From Actinomycetota bacterium (GTDB lineage Bacteria; Actinomycetota; Acidimicrobiia; Acidimicrobiales; Ilumatobacteraceae): 51,193 nucleotides of DNA. The number at the start of each line of letters is the position of its first letter. Within the stretch, counting starts at the first letter, position 1. This document shows, one piece after another, positions 1 through 7,512 of the stretch. Both the position numbers and the translations under genes were made by a program. The DNA lies in the NCBI GenBank assembly GCA_030685215.1, contig JAUXQB010000192.1, forward strand, positions 1 through 51,193, in the 5' to 3' direction. Below the pieces are notes generated by a model. It was not told where the DNA came from. It made no database searches and was given only the letters and a program-made list of their open reading frames with translations.

Positions 1-418
1 ACTGCTGGATGCGTCCCCAGCCGCCGTCGTGCCAGAACTCCACGGGGAACGGGTCGTTGTGGATGAGCGAGGCGCCGTCGAGCCCGGCCAGGTAGCGGTC
101 GATCTGCTCGCGCGACTTGATCGGGTAGTCCTGACCGCTGATGAGCACGGCGTAATCGAACGTGAGCGAGCGGCAACGCCGGAGCCCTTCCAGGGTTGCT
201 TCCACGAGCGAGTACGCGCCCCATGCGCAGCGGTGGCGGGGCAGGAACTCGACGTTCGGGCGAGCGACCAGACCTTGGCGGATGATCCGGACCTCGTGGT
301 CGGACATGTTGCGGTCGAGATGAACCAGGATGCGGACGTCGGGCCCCTCGAGCCGATCGACGAGGCGGATCAGCTGCTCCGGCAGTTGGTGCGCGAGCAC
401 GATGTAGACCAGCCGCAT
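1..418 (-). CDS. Core-2/I-branching-type glycosyltransferase (GT14 family), 3' end outside window
   Basis: Only the first ~139 codons are present; the gene runs off the left edge. The visible N-terminus begins [20 protein letters not shown], typical of bacterial GT14 (core-2/I-branching beta-1,6-N-acetylglucosaminyltransferase-like) proteins, followed by HLDRNMSD and, near the edge, [14 protein letters not shown], the family's SGxDYP sequence. A role in adding sugar to a surface glycan is inferred from the family; donor and acceptor cannot be read. The ATG at 418 is supported by a TANNNT -10 hexamer 7 bases upstream and by the family N-terminus. It is divergent from the SDR gene. Confidence 0.85.
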   Translation of the reverse strand, partial: MRLVYIVLAHQLPEQLIRLVDRLEGPDVRILVHLDRNMSDHEVRIIRQGLVARPNVEFLPRHRCAWGAYSLVEATLEGLRRCRSLTFDYAVLISGQDYPIKSREQIDRYLAGLDGASLIHNDPFPVEFWHDGGWGRIQQ

Positions 419-425
419 CGGGCGG

Positions 426-431
426 AAGGTA
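426..431 (-). promoter_or_regulatory. -10 element (TACCTT) of the GT14 gene, leaderless
   Basis: TACCTT on the minus strand ends 7 bases before the ATG at 418. There is no room for a Shine-Dalgarno sequence, so the transcript would start at or next to the start codon. Confidence 0.55.
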
Positions 432-469
432 CCAGACCGGCGCGGCGACCACCTTCGCCGCGTGTTCGG

Positions 470-475
470 TACATT
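470..475 (+). promoter_or_regulatory. -10 element (TACATT) of the SDR gene, leaderless
   Basis: TACATT lies 7 bases before GTG 483. It lies downstream of the alternative GTG at 462, which argues for 483 as the true start. Confidence 0.55.
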
Positions 476-482
476 CGACGCC

Positions 483-2021
483 GTGCCCGACGATCCTGCT
501 GCCCGCCTACGCGCCGCGGCCGAGGCGTTGGAGGCGGTGGTGGCCGACCGGTCGCTGCTGCAGTCGCTGTCGCTCGACGAGCGCACCCGGCTGCTCAACG
601 CGGCGGGCAACGTGTACGAGCCCGACGTCGAGGCTCGACGGCGTCAGATCAAGGCCGAGCGGCGCCAGCTGAAGCAGCAGAAGGCACAGCGCGATCAGGG
701 TGCGCTGAACGAGACCGGCATCCGCTCGCTGCGGGCGAAGCCGGTGTTCACCACGCCGAACGTGTTCGCACCGGCGATCACCGGACCCGACGAGATCGAC
801 GACTCGGCCGCCGACGAGCCCGCTCGTGAGTCGGTGCAGCTGCAGCACTGCTACATCTGCAAGCAGAAGTACTCGCAGATCCACCCGTTCTACGACCAGA
901 TGTGCCCCGACTGCGGCGCGTTCAACTACGCGAAGCGCAGCGAGACCGCCGACCTGCGCGGGCGGGTGGCCCTGCTCACCGGCGGACGGGTGAAGATCGG
1001 GTACCAGGCGGGGATCAAGCTGCTGCGAGCCGGCGCGCACCTCATCGTCACCACCCGCTTCCCGCGCGACTCGGCGCAGCGCTACGCGCAGGAGGCCGAC
1101 TTCGCCGACTGGGGCGATCGGTTGGAGATCTTCGGGCTCGACCTGCGCCACACGCCCAGCGTCGAGGCGTTCTGTCAGCACCTGATGGACACGCGCCACC
1201 GGCTCGACTTCATCGTCAACAACGCGTGCCAGACCGTGCGACGTCCGCCCGACTTCTACCAGCACATGATGGAGCTCGAGACGGGCCCGTTGGCCACGCT
1301 GCCGGCGCACGCCGCCGGCCTGCTCGGCGCGTACGAAGGCCTGCGCGGCTACGACATGCTCAGCTCCGGCCGTGTCGACGAGCGCGCCGACGCGCCGCCC
1401 GTGCTGCCGATCGGCGTCACCCGCTCCGCGGAGCTGTCGCAGGCCGCACTGCTGCCCGACGACCTTGCCGGCAGCGGCGATCTCTTCCCGCAGGGCCGGC
1501 TCGACCAGGACCTGCAGCAGGTGGACCTGCGCGACCGCAACAGCTGGCGGCTCACCATGGCCGAGGTGTCGTCGGTCGAGCTGCTCGAGACGCAACTCGT
1601 CAACGCGGTGGCGCCGTTCGTGCTCAACGCTCGGTTGAAGCCGTTGATGCTGCGCACACCGGACCGCGACAAGCACATCGTCAACGTCTCGGCCGTGGAG
1701 GGCCAGTTCTACCGACGGTTCAAGACCACCCGCCACCCGCACACCAACATGGCCAAGGCCGCGCTGAACATGATGACGCGCACGTCGGCGGCCGACTACC
1801 ACGCCGATGGCATCCACATGAACAGCGTCGACACCGGCTGGGTGAGCGACGAGGACCCCGTGCACATCGCCGAACGCAAGACTGCGCAGCATCACTTCCA
1901 CCCGCCGCTCGACATCGTCGACGGTGCGGCCCGCATCGTCGACCCGATCATCGACGGCATCAACACCGGCACTCATGTGTGGGGCAAGTTCCTCAAGGAC
2001 TATCGACCCACCGACTGGTAG
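483..2021 (+). CDS. SDR-fold oxidoreductase with zinc-ribbon insertion
   Basis: A 512-residue protein. Residues ~1-110 are charged and helical (rich in R, K, Q, E). A CYIC...CPDC pair at ~123-143 looks like a zinc ribbon. A short-chain dehydrogenase/reductase fold follows, with the dinucleotide-binding TGGRVKIG (~166), NNACQT (~250) and NVSAVEG (~400, carrying the usual Ser). The usual YxxxK is TNMAK here (~420-424): Lys is kept but Thr sits where the catalytic Tyr belongs. It is about twice the length of a classical SDR. Cofactor binding is likely; the reaction and substrate are unknown. GTG 483 was chosen over GTG 462 because of the -10 spacing. Confidence 0.75.
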   Translation: MPDDPAARLRAAAEALEAVVADRSLLQSLSLDERTRLLNAAGNVYEPDVEARRRQIKAERRQLKQQKAQRDQGALNETGIRSLRAKPVFTTPNVFAPAITGPDEIDDSAADEPARESVQLQHCYICKQKYSQIHPFYDQMCPDCGAFNYAKRSETADLRGRVALLTGGRVKIGYQAGIKLLRAGAHLIVTTRFPRDSAQRYAQEADFADWGDRLEIFGLDLRHTPSVEAFCQHLMDTRHRLDFIVNNACQTVRRPPDFYQHMMELETGPLATLPAHAAGLLGAYEGLRGYDMLSSGRVDERADAPPVLPIGVTRSAELSQAALLPDDLAGSGDLFPQGRLDQDLQQVDLRDRNSWRLTMAEVSSVELLETQLVNAVAPFVLNARLKPLMLRTPDRDKHIVNVSAVEGQFYRRFKTTRHPHTNMAKAALNMMTRTSAADYHADGIHMNSVDTGWVSDEDPVHIAERKTAQHHFHPPLDIVDGAARIVDPIIDGINTGTHVWGKFLKDYRPTDW

Positions 2022-2046
2022 CGGCAGGGGGCCCGCTGCGTCGGGT

Positions 2047-2052
2047 TACGAT
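2047..2052 (+). promoter_or_regulatory. -10 element (TACGAT) of the ECF sigma gene, leaderless
   Basis: TACGAT ends 8 bases before ATG 2061, in the 39-base gap after the SDR stop codon. Confidence 0.5.
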
Positions 2053-2060
2053 CGGCCACC

Positions 2061-2621
2061 ATGAGTCAGCGCGCCGACGAGCCCTCGTTGGTGAGCGCCT
2101 TCGTGGCCGGCGACGAACTGGCCGTGCGCAGCGTGTATGGCGCGTACTCGGGCCTGGTGATGTCGGTGGCCATGCGCGTGCTGGGCGACCGCGGCCTGGC
2201 CGAGGAAGCCACGCAGCACACGTTCGTGCAGGCGTGGCGCAACGCGCGCAGCTTCGATCCCGAGCGCGAGCTGGCGCCGTGGCTGGTCACCATCGCTCGC
2301 CGCGCGGCCATCGACATCCAACGTCGTGAGGCCCGTCGCCCTGCCGACGCGCTCGACGACGCCGATCCCGGCGACGGGGCGCTCGTCGCACTCCCACCGA
2401 GCGCAGAGGCGATGTGGGAGGCCGCGCAGGTCCGCCTCGCGGTCGACGCGCTGCCGCCCGACGAACGCAGCATCGTGCGCCTGCAACACGTCGACGGGTT
2501 CACGCACAGCCAGATCGCCGAGCAGCTCGGGGTGCCGCTCGGCACCGTGAAGAGCCGTAGCTACCGTGCGCACCGTGCGCTGGCCGCTTCGTTGGCCCAC
2601 CTGCGCGAGGAGGCACCATGA
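2061..2621 (+). CDS. ECF-type RNA polymerase sigma factor (SigK/SigL-like)
   Basis: 186 residues, normal for an ECF sigma factor. Region 2 spans ~20-90 (YSGLVMSVAMRVLGD, EEATQHTFVQAW, PWLVTIARRAAID), followed by an acidic linker. Region 4 lies at ~135-178 with the helix-turn-helix FTHSQIAEQLGVPLGTVKSR. It directs RNA polymerase to a small regulon, probably under control of the membrane anti-sigma factor encoded 55 bases downstream. The target promoter is not evident: the gene's own -10 is the same TANNNT type as that of its neighbours. Confidence 0.93.
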   Translation: MSQRADEPSLVSAFVAGDELAVRSVYGAYSGLVMSVAMRVLGDRGLAEEATQHTFVQAWRNARSFDPERELAPWLVTIARRAAIDIQRREARRPADALDDADPGDGALVALPPSAEAMWEAAQVRLAVDALPPDERSIVRLQHVDGFTHSQIAEQLGVPLGTVKSRSYRAHRALAASLAHLREEAP

Positions 2622-2661
2622 ACCGTTCGTGTGTCGCCGGCGTAGTAGAGGTGGTCGTGGT

Positions 2662-2670
2662 GGAGGAGGT
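2662..2670 (+). promoter_or_regulatory. Strong Shine-Dalgarno sequence (GGAGGAGGT) for the anti-sigma gene
   Basis: GGAGGAGGT lies 6 bases before ATG 2677. It fixes this start and contrasts with the SD-less leaderless starts around it. Confidence 0.8.
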
Positions 2671-2676
2671 GCACGT

Positions 2677-3321
2677 ATGTCGAACGAAGAGCTGACCGAG
2701 CGCGAGCGTGCGCTCATCGCCGAGTTCGACGACCTGCTCGCCGATCCGTCGCTGTGGGCCGTGCCCGATCCCGAGCTCGAGGACCGTGTGGTCGCCGCCA
2801 TCACCGTCGAGGCCGAGCGCTCGGCTCCCGCCGGGTCGGTCACGCACAGCTACTCGGCCATGCCCTCCCGTCGCCGCCGTTGGCTCGCAACGGCGGGCGC
2901 TGCCGCGGTGGGCGCAGCGGCAGCAGCCGTGTTCACGCTGATCGCCACACGCGACTCGTCGCCGGCGGCCGATGCCACCGTGGCGATGACCGGTACCGAA
3001 CTCGCGCCGGGCATCACGGGCAGCGCCGGCATCACGTCGGGCGCGTCGGGTGTGGAGATCCACCTCGAGGTGCCCGGGCTGCCGCGCCGCGACGGCGGCG
3101 AGTTCTACCAGGTGTGGCTGAAGAACTGCGACGGGTCGGAACTGGTGCCCGCCGGTTCGTTCCACGAGCTCGACTGGGCCATCGCCTGGGCCGGTGTGTC
3201 CACCGACGACTTCCCGCTCATCACCGTCACCAAGGAAGTCGCGGCGGCCCCCACCGACCCCGCGCAAGGCAGCTCCGGCGAGGTCGTCGTCGCCGGCGCC
3301 GTCGCCCCCTGCCCCACCTGA
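2677..3321 (+). CDS. Membrane anti-sigma factor, RskA-like C-terminal domain
   Basis: 214 residues. The cytoplasmic N-terminus (1-65) is acidic and helical, without the His/Cys ligands of zinc anti-sigma factors. A basic RRRRW stretch precedes one transmembrane segment (~68-90, Ala-rich). The extracytoplasmic part (~95-214) resembles the RskA C-terminal domain: FYQVWLKNCDG, VPAGSFHELD, ITVTKEVAAAPT. By family it should bind and restrain the sigma factor encoded just upstream, with release by regulated proteolysis. The start is set by the strong SD sequence. The signal sensed is unknown. Confidence 0.82.
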   Translation: MSNEELTERERALIAEFDDLLADPSLWAVPDPELEDRVVAAITVEAERSAPAGSVTHSYSAMPSRRRRWLATAGAAAVGAAAAAVFTLIATRDSSPAADATVAMTGTELAPGITGSAGITSGASGVEIHLEVPGLPRRDGGEFYQVWLKNCDGSELVPAGSFHELDWAIAWAGVSTDDFPLITVTKEVAAAPTDPAQGSSGEVVVAGAVAPCPT

Positions 3322-3339
3322 CCGCCGTTCACGAGCGCA

Positions 3340-3385
3340 CGTGTCGCGGCTCCACCTGGGCGTGAGTCGGTCGCGCAGCGACACG
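3340..3385 (+). terminator. Possible terminator hairpin after the anti-sigma gene
   Basis: Inverted repeat CGTGTCGC (3340-3347) / GCGACACG (3378-3385), perfect over 8 bases but with a 30-base loop and no T-run. Weak evidence for termination. Confidence 0.25.
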
Positions 3386-3433
3386 AAGGGGCGCGCGACG
3401 GGCGGGGTGGCGGCGCTGGTTGACTGGGCGGTC

Positions 3434-4276
3434 ATGCCGGTCCTGCTCGCCTTCGCCTCCGCGCTCGTGTACGGGGTGGGCGACTACTGCGGCGGCCGCG
3501 CCAGCCGGCACCAGGCCAGCATCGTCGTCGCTGCGGTCGGGCAGATGGTGAGCCTCGCGCTCGTCATCACCGCCGTGCTGGTGATGGGCACGCCGGCGCC
3601 CGATGCCTCCACGTGGTGGTGGAGCATCGCCGGTGGCGTGGTCGGCGCACTTGGCCTCGTCGGCCTCTACCACGGGTTCGCCCACGGCGACATCACGGTC
3701 GTCGCGCCGACGAGTGCCGTCGTCGGTGCGGTCGTGCCGGTGGCGGTGGGGCTGGGTCTCGGAGAACGACCGAGCGCACTCGCGCTGCTCGGCATCGCCA
3801 TCGCGGTCACCGCGGTCGCGCTGGTCAGCGGCGCAGTGGGCACTCACCAGCACAACACGCCGCTGCGCATCGTCGTGCTCGCGGTGGCCGTCGGCGCCTG
3901 CTTCGGCCTGCTGTTCGTGGCACTCGACCGCACCGACCCCGACTCGGGCATGTGGCCGCTGGTGATCGCTCGTCTGGCATCGGTGCCGATGTTGTTGGTC
4001 GTCGGCGCACTCGCCGGCGTCCGTGCGGCGCCTCACCGCCCGTCGCTGAAGATCGCCGTCGTGGCGGGCGTGTTCGACATGGGGGCCAACGTGCTCTACC
4101 TGCTGGCCGTGCGCGGCGGCATGCTGGCCATCGTGTCGGTGGTGGCGTCGCTGTACCCGGCGACCACGGTGGCGATGGCCTTCGGTCTCGACAAGGAACG
4201 CGTCACTCGCTGGCAGAGCATCGGTCTCGGCGCGGCGGCCCTCGCACTCGTGATGGTGAGCCTCAGCCGCCAGTGA
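3434..4276 (+). CDS. EamA/DMT-family transporter
   Basis: 280 residues, almost wholly hydrophobic, fitting ten membrane helices in two EamA-type halves (about 1-135 and 145-280). The start MPVLLAFASALVYGVGDYCG is typical of the first helix of drug/metabolite transporters. The second half has the usual GVFDMGANVLYLLA and SLYPATTVAMAF segments. It is likely an inner-membrane exporter of small metabolites; the substrate cannot be read. No clear SD or TANNNT precedes ATG 3434. The frame is open further upstream, so the start is less certain than the family. Confidence 0.82.
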   Translation: MPVLLAFASALVYGVGDYCGGRASRHQASIVVAAVGQMVSLALVITAVLVMGTPAPDASTWWWSIAGGVVGALGLVGLYHGFAHGDITVVAPTSAVVGAVVPVAVGLGLGERPSALALLGIAIAVTAVALVSGAVGTHQHNTPLRIVVLAVAVGACFGLLFVALDRTDPDSGMWPLVIARLASVPMLLVVGALAGVRAAPHRPSLKIAVVAGVFDMGANVLYLLAVRGGMLAIVSVVASLYPATTVAMAFGLDKERVTRWQSIGLGAAALALVMVSLSRQ

Positions 4277-4287
4277 GCGCTCGCGTG

Positions 4288-4324
4288 TGAGCACTTCCGC
4301 TCGCCTGCCGGGCGAAAGTGCTCA
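4288..4324. repeat. Hairpin repeat element acting as bidirectional terminator between convergent genes
   Basis: TGAGCACTT (4288-4296) pairs perfectly with AAGTGCTCA (4316-4324), and inside it TCGCC (4301-4305) pairs with GGCGA (4311-4315). It lies between the 3' ends of the EamA and MBL genes and overlaps the MBL stop codon. Its sequence (GAGCACTT...CGC...GGGCGA..AAGTGC..CAGACG) is the same family as the repeats at 20363, 21336, 21397 and 21458. Confidence 0.6.
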
Positions 4325-5635
4325 GACGGCGGTGGCGGCGTCGACGACCTGTTGGCTCTCGCGAGCAGCGGCAGCGAAGATGCCCTTGCTCATCAGGCTG
4401 CTCTCCATCTTCCGGCGAGCGAGGTAGATGGCCGCGCGGCCACCGTGGATGGTGGGGTCGTCGGGCGCTGCCCATCCGGCCAGGTCGGCCAAGTGCGACG
4501 CCAGCCGTTCGTCGCCGTCGGCGATGGCCTGCTCGGCCCGCCGCAGCAGCACGTCGGCGCCGCCCGCCAGATCGGCCAACACCGAGGCCAGGTGCGCGTC
4601 GGGCGAGGGCTTCAGCCGCGATGCCGCGCCGTCCCACCAGCCGCCGAACTGGCGCCAGATGCCGCGCACCACGAACTCGGGCTCGTCGTACAGCGGGCGC
4701 AGGTAGGGCTTGGCCAGCGTGTCGGCCGGCACCTTCACGGTGTGGATGATGGTGTCGAGGTTGGCGCCGCTGTTCATCATCGCGACCACGTCGCGCACGA
4801 TGTCCTCCAGCGCGCCGGCCACGTCGCCGAGCACACGAGCGATGCGATCGGCGCCCTCGATGGGAAGGCCGTGCGCGGGCAGCAGGAGTTCCGGGCCCAT
4901 CGCCACCATCCGGCGCAGCGCGGCCGCCCACTCGATGGGGTAGCGCTGCACCTTCTGCGGGTTGCCGGCGTTGGGGAAGTTCCAGATGAGGAAGTCGCCG
5001 GTGACCACTGCCTTCTGCTCGGGCAGCCAGGCCCACAGGTGGTCGTCGGTCTCGCCGCGAGCGTGGTGCATCTCGATGCGGTGCCCGCCGACGGTGACCT
5101 CGTGCGAGTCGCGAAAGGTCTCGTCGGGCCGCATGGTCGCGGCCGGCAGGAAGCGACGCGCCTTCGGGTTCGCCTGCACCTCCAGCCCCGTGCCGGTGTC
5201 GCCGACGCTGAAGTTGAGATCGCCGCTCACGCCACCGAACTGGCGTGCATTGATGATGAGGTTCCACGTGCTCGTGTAGTCGTAGCGGTCCATCCGCACG
5301 GCGACGTTCTCGTGGCCCACCACCACCGGGCGGTCGTCGGCGAAGAACATGCTGCCACCCACGTGGTCGGCGTGGCCGTGGGTGTAGACGAGGTGGCTCA
5401 CCGGGGCGGGGCGCCAGCCGCGCAACGACTCACGCACGGCCTGGCCGGTCATCACCCCGGACGCGTCGAAGCACACCAGGCCGGCGTCGGTGTCGAGGGC
5501 GACGCAGTGGCTGAAGCTCTCCACCATCGCGATGCCGGGGGCGATCTCGCTGAGCTCGTTGGTGACCCGGTTCACCGGTTGATCGGTGTGACCACTGTCG
5601 ATGATGCGGGACGAGAGCGCGAGCAGATCTGCCAT
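4322..5635 (-). CDS. Metallo-beta-lactamase-fold hydrolase, alkyl-sulfatase-like
   Basis: 437 residues. The metal site is clear: THGHADHVGG (HxHxDH, ~110), then GETDDHLWAW (His ~205) and VVTGDFLIWN (bridging Asp ~220). LPAHGLPIEG follows, then FVVRGIWRQFGGWWDG (~325), which matches the dimerisation region of SdsA1/BDS1-type alkyl sulfatases. It is shorter than the ~650-residue sulfatases and ends after the helical dimerisation domain, so the C-terminal SCP2-like domain appears absent. The reaction is probably hydrolysis of a sulfate or related ester; the substrate is unproven. ATG 5635 is preceded by TACCGT with a 7-base gap. Confidence 0.8.
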   Translation of the reverse strand: MADLLALSSRIIDSGHTDQPVNRVTNELSEIAPGIAMVESFSHCVALDTDAGLVCFDASGVMTGQAVRESLRGWRPAPVSHLVYTHGHADHVGGSMFFADDRPVVVGHENVAVRMDRYDYTSTWNLIINARQFGGVSGDLNFSVGDTGTGLEVQANPKARRFLPAATMRPDETFRDSHEVTVGGHRIEMHHARGETDDHLWAWLPEQKAVVTGDFLIWNFPNAGNPQKVQRYPIEWAAALRRMVAMGPELLLPAHGLPIEGADRIARVLGDVAGALEDIVRDVVAMMNSGANLDTIIHTVKVPADTLAKPYLRPLYDEPEFVVRGIWRQFGGWWDGAASRLKPSPDAHLASVLADLAGGADVLLRRAEQAIADGDERLASHLADLAGWAAPDDPTIHGGRAAIYLARRKMESSLMSKGIFAAAARESQQVVDAATAV

Positions 5636-5642
5636 GTGCGCG

Positions 5643-5648
5643 ACGGTA
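5643..5648 (-). promoter_or_regulatory. -10 element (TACCGT) of the MBL gene, leaderless
   Basis: TACCGT on the minus strand ends 7 bases before ATG 5635. Confidence 0.5.
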
Positions 5649-5720
5649 CTCGCGCTGCGGGTCGGCGGAGCGTGGCAGCCGATCGCGCCCGGCCCGAGCC
5701 GAGGCCGCACGTGGGGGAGG

Positions 5721-6821
5721 TCAGCGGGGGAGACCGAGGACGCGTTCGCCGAGGATGTTGCGCATCACGTTGGAGGTGCCGCCCATGATGGTGTAGCCGG
5801 GCGCGTAGGCGAGGCCCTTGGTGACGTCGTCCCACAGCGTTGCCTCGGCGCCGAGCACGCCGGCGATGAACTCGCTGACGCGGATCTCGTGCTCGGTGCA
5901 GAAGCACTTGGTGGCCGCGCTGAACCCGGCCGGCGCCTGCTTCAGCACTTCCCGGATGACCAGGATGCGGCCGATGCGGTACCCGATCTCGAGCTGGGCG
6001 ATCTGGTCGCGGACCACAGAGTTGGTGGTGTCGGCTCGTTCGCGAGCCATCAGGTAGAGCGCGTGGTTGCTGACCAGGCGGTCGATGCCGCCACGCTCGT
6101 GCTCGAGCTGGCGCATGGTCTGCTTGAAGGCGCCACCCTCGACGCCGACCAGGTTCACCAGGGGCACCCGCACGTCGGTGAAGAACACCTCGCAGAAGTG
6201 GCGGTTGGTGGTCATGTCCTTGATCGGGCGCACCTCGATGCCCGGGGTGTCCATCGGCACGATGACCTCGCTGATGCCCGCGTGCGGAGGACCCTCCTGC
6301 GACGTGCGACAGATGAGGTAGCAGTAGTCGCTCACCGCGCCGAAGCTGGTCCAGATCTTCTGGCCGTTGATGACGAACGAATCGCCGTCGCGCACGGCCG
6401 TGGTGCGCAGACTGGCGAGGTCGCTGCCGGCCTCGGGCTCGCTCATCCCGATGCACCAGGTGGTCTCGCCGGCCACGATGCCGGGCAGGAACGCGGCCTG
6501 CTGGTCGGGCGTGCCGTACGCCAGCAGTGCCGGACCCATCTGGCGGTCGGCGAACCATGACGCGGCGATGGGGGCGCCGGCCTTGATGAGCTCCTCGCCG
6601 ACGATGAGCCGGTCGATGCCCGGGCTGGCGGCGCCGCTGTACGGGTTGTCGGGCCAGGTCATGCCGATCCAGCCGTGACCGGCGAGCTCCTTGGAGAACT
6701 CCTTCGAGTAGCCGTTGATCCACGAGTCGTTGAATCGTCCGTAGCGGGCGACGGCGTCGGCGGCCACATCGGCGGCCTTGGCGCGCAGCGCGAGTTGGTC
6801 AGCTGTCCACGAGAAGTCCAT
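5721..6821 (-). CDS. Acyl-CoA dehydrogenase
   Basis: 366 residues. The N-terminal helical domain is followed by the flavin-contacting CIGMSEPEAGSDLASL (~120-138) and FVINGQKIWTSFG (~150-162), then the C-terminal helical domain ending GGTSNVMRNILGERVLGLPR. It oxidises an acyl-CoA thioester to the 2-enoyl-CoA with FAD. The Glu of the common YEGT/GTSE motif is missing here (MGGTSN). A Glu in LEHERGG (~245) may serve as base, as in the isovaleryl/long-chain group, but that is inference. The substrate is unknown. The downstream MBL gene is on the same strand but has its own promoter. Confidence 0.92.
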   Translation of the reverse strand: MDFSWTADQLALRAKAADVAADAVARYGRFNDSWINGYSKEFSKELAGHGWIGMTWPDNPYSGAASPGIDRLIVGEELIKAGAPIAASWFADRQMGPALLAYGTPDQQAAFLPGIVAGETTWCIGMSEPEAGSDLASLRTTAVRDGDSFVINGQKIWTSFGAVSDYCYLICRTSQEGPPHAGISEVIVPMDTPGIEVRPIKDMTTNRHFCEVFFTDVRVPLVNLVGVEGGAFKQTMRQLEHERGGIDRLVSNHALYLMARERADTTNSVVRDQIAQLEIGYRIGRILVIREVLKQAPAGFSAATKCFCTEHEIRVSEFIAGVLGAEATLWDDVTKGLAYAPGYTIMGGTSNVMRNILGERVLGLPR

Positions 6822-6829
6822 CGCTGCCG

Positions 6830-6835
6830 ATGCTA
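6830..6835 (-). promoter_or_regulatory. -10 element (TAGCAT) of the acyl-CoA dehydrogenase gene, leaderless
   Basis: TAGCAT on the minus strand ends 8 bases before ATG 6821. Confidence 0.5.
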
Positions 6836-6870
6836 CGAGTTGGTGCGGGCGAGTGCCGCAACGAGCCTGG

Positions 6871-7338
6871 TCAGGCCGTGGTGTGAGCGTGAACGTGCAC
6901 CGTGGTGGTGCTCGTGGAACTGACCAGCAGGTGCGGCGTGTTCGGCGGCACGAGCGTGGTGCTGCCCGACTCGCGCACCTTGCGCATGACGGAGGAGCCG
7001 ACCATGCGTTCCTCCATCAGCGAGCCGCTGACCACGTGGAAGGCGACGAACTGCTCGTGAGCGTGCAGGTCGCTGGTGGCACCGGCCGGCCACGACATGA
7101 CCCACACGTCGTACGCGGGAGTGGACAGGACGAGTTCGCGCGACAGCGAGCGTGAAGGGTTCGGTGCCAACTCGTCGGGCACGGTGACGGCACCGATGCC
7201 GGCGGCGATCTCGACGAGCAGGTCGCCCGGGTCGAGGATGGGCGCGACTCGCTGCGACGGGTGCGTGGCACGGGAGGCAGTGAGCTGCCACGAGTTCACC
7301 TCGGCGCGTTCAGATGAGGTGAGGTCGGAGGACGTCAT
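6871..7338 (-). CDS. Cupin protein, cysteine-dioxygenase-like
   Basis: 155 residues. The central part reads SRELVLSTPAYDVWVMSWPA, then DLHAHEQFVAFHVVSGSLME and LVPPNTPHLLVS. This follows the order of the cysteine dioxygenase-type cupin: a metal-binding HxH, a downstream G.L.E turn and a later His. A thiol dioxygenase-like iron enzyme is the best guess, but the similarity is limited to the barrel core, so substrate and activity are open. ATG 7338 has TAGGCT six bases upstream. It is separated from the acyl-CoA dehydrogenase gene by a 49-base gap that holds the latter's promoter. Confidence 0.65.
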   Translation of the reverse strand: MTSSDLTSSERAEVNSWQLTASRATHPSQRVAPILDPGDLLVEIAAGIGAVTVPDELAPNPSRSLSRELVLSTPAYDVWVMSWPAGATSDLHAHEQFVAFHVVSGSLMEERMVGSSVMRKVRESGSTTLVPPNTPHLLVSSTSTTTVHVHAHTTA

Positions 7339-7344
7339 GGCACC

Positions 7345-7350
7345 AGCCTA
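7345..7350 (-). promoter_or_regulatory. -10 element (TAGGCT) of the cupin gene, leaderless
   Basis: TAGGCT on the minus strand ends 6 bases before ATG 7338. Confidence 0.5.
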
Positions 7351-7358
7351 CCCAAAAG

Positions 7359-7375
7359 ATGACCAGATCAGTCAT
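7359..7375. promoter_or_regulatory. Candidate operator, dyad ATGAC-N7-GTCAT
   Basis: Perfect 5-base arms (7359-7363 and 7371-7375) around CAGATCA, just upstream of the cupin -10 in the -35 region. The shape would suit a dimeric regulator such as a GntR-family protein, but no regulator is identified. Confidence 0.3.
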
Positions 7376-7439
7376 GAATTGTCCGAGTCGGGCGGGTGAA
7401 CAGCGGGTCCGCCGTTTTCGCCGACCCGGGCGGGTGCGG

Positions 7440-7468
7440 TAACCTGTACAAGTCCGATACAAGTTCCG
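7440..7468 (+). promoter_or_regulatory. icd promoter region: TAACCT -10 plus direct repeat TACAAGTCCG/TACAAGTTCCG
   Basis: TAACCT at 7440-7445 is the best -10 for icd and would give a leader of about 60 bases. A direct repeat follows at once: TACAAGTCCG (7447-7456) and TACAAGTTCCG (7458-7468), one helical turn apart. A hairpin CGGGTC (7404-7409)/GACCCG (7423-7428) lies upstream. The repeat could be a regulator site at the transcription start. Confidence 0.35.
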
Positions 7469-7512
7469 CGGTCGAACAACCGGTTCCGACACGAGTGCAG
7501 AGGTAGACGCAG

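Noticed and set aside
2618-2695. 25-codon open frame starting in the stop codon of the sigma gene (ATGA)
   Set aside because: The sequence (Val/Glu-rich) resembles no known peptide, and it contains the SD and start of the anti-sigma gene. Coupling is possible but unsupported.
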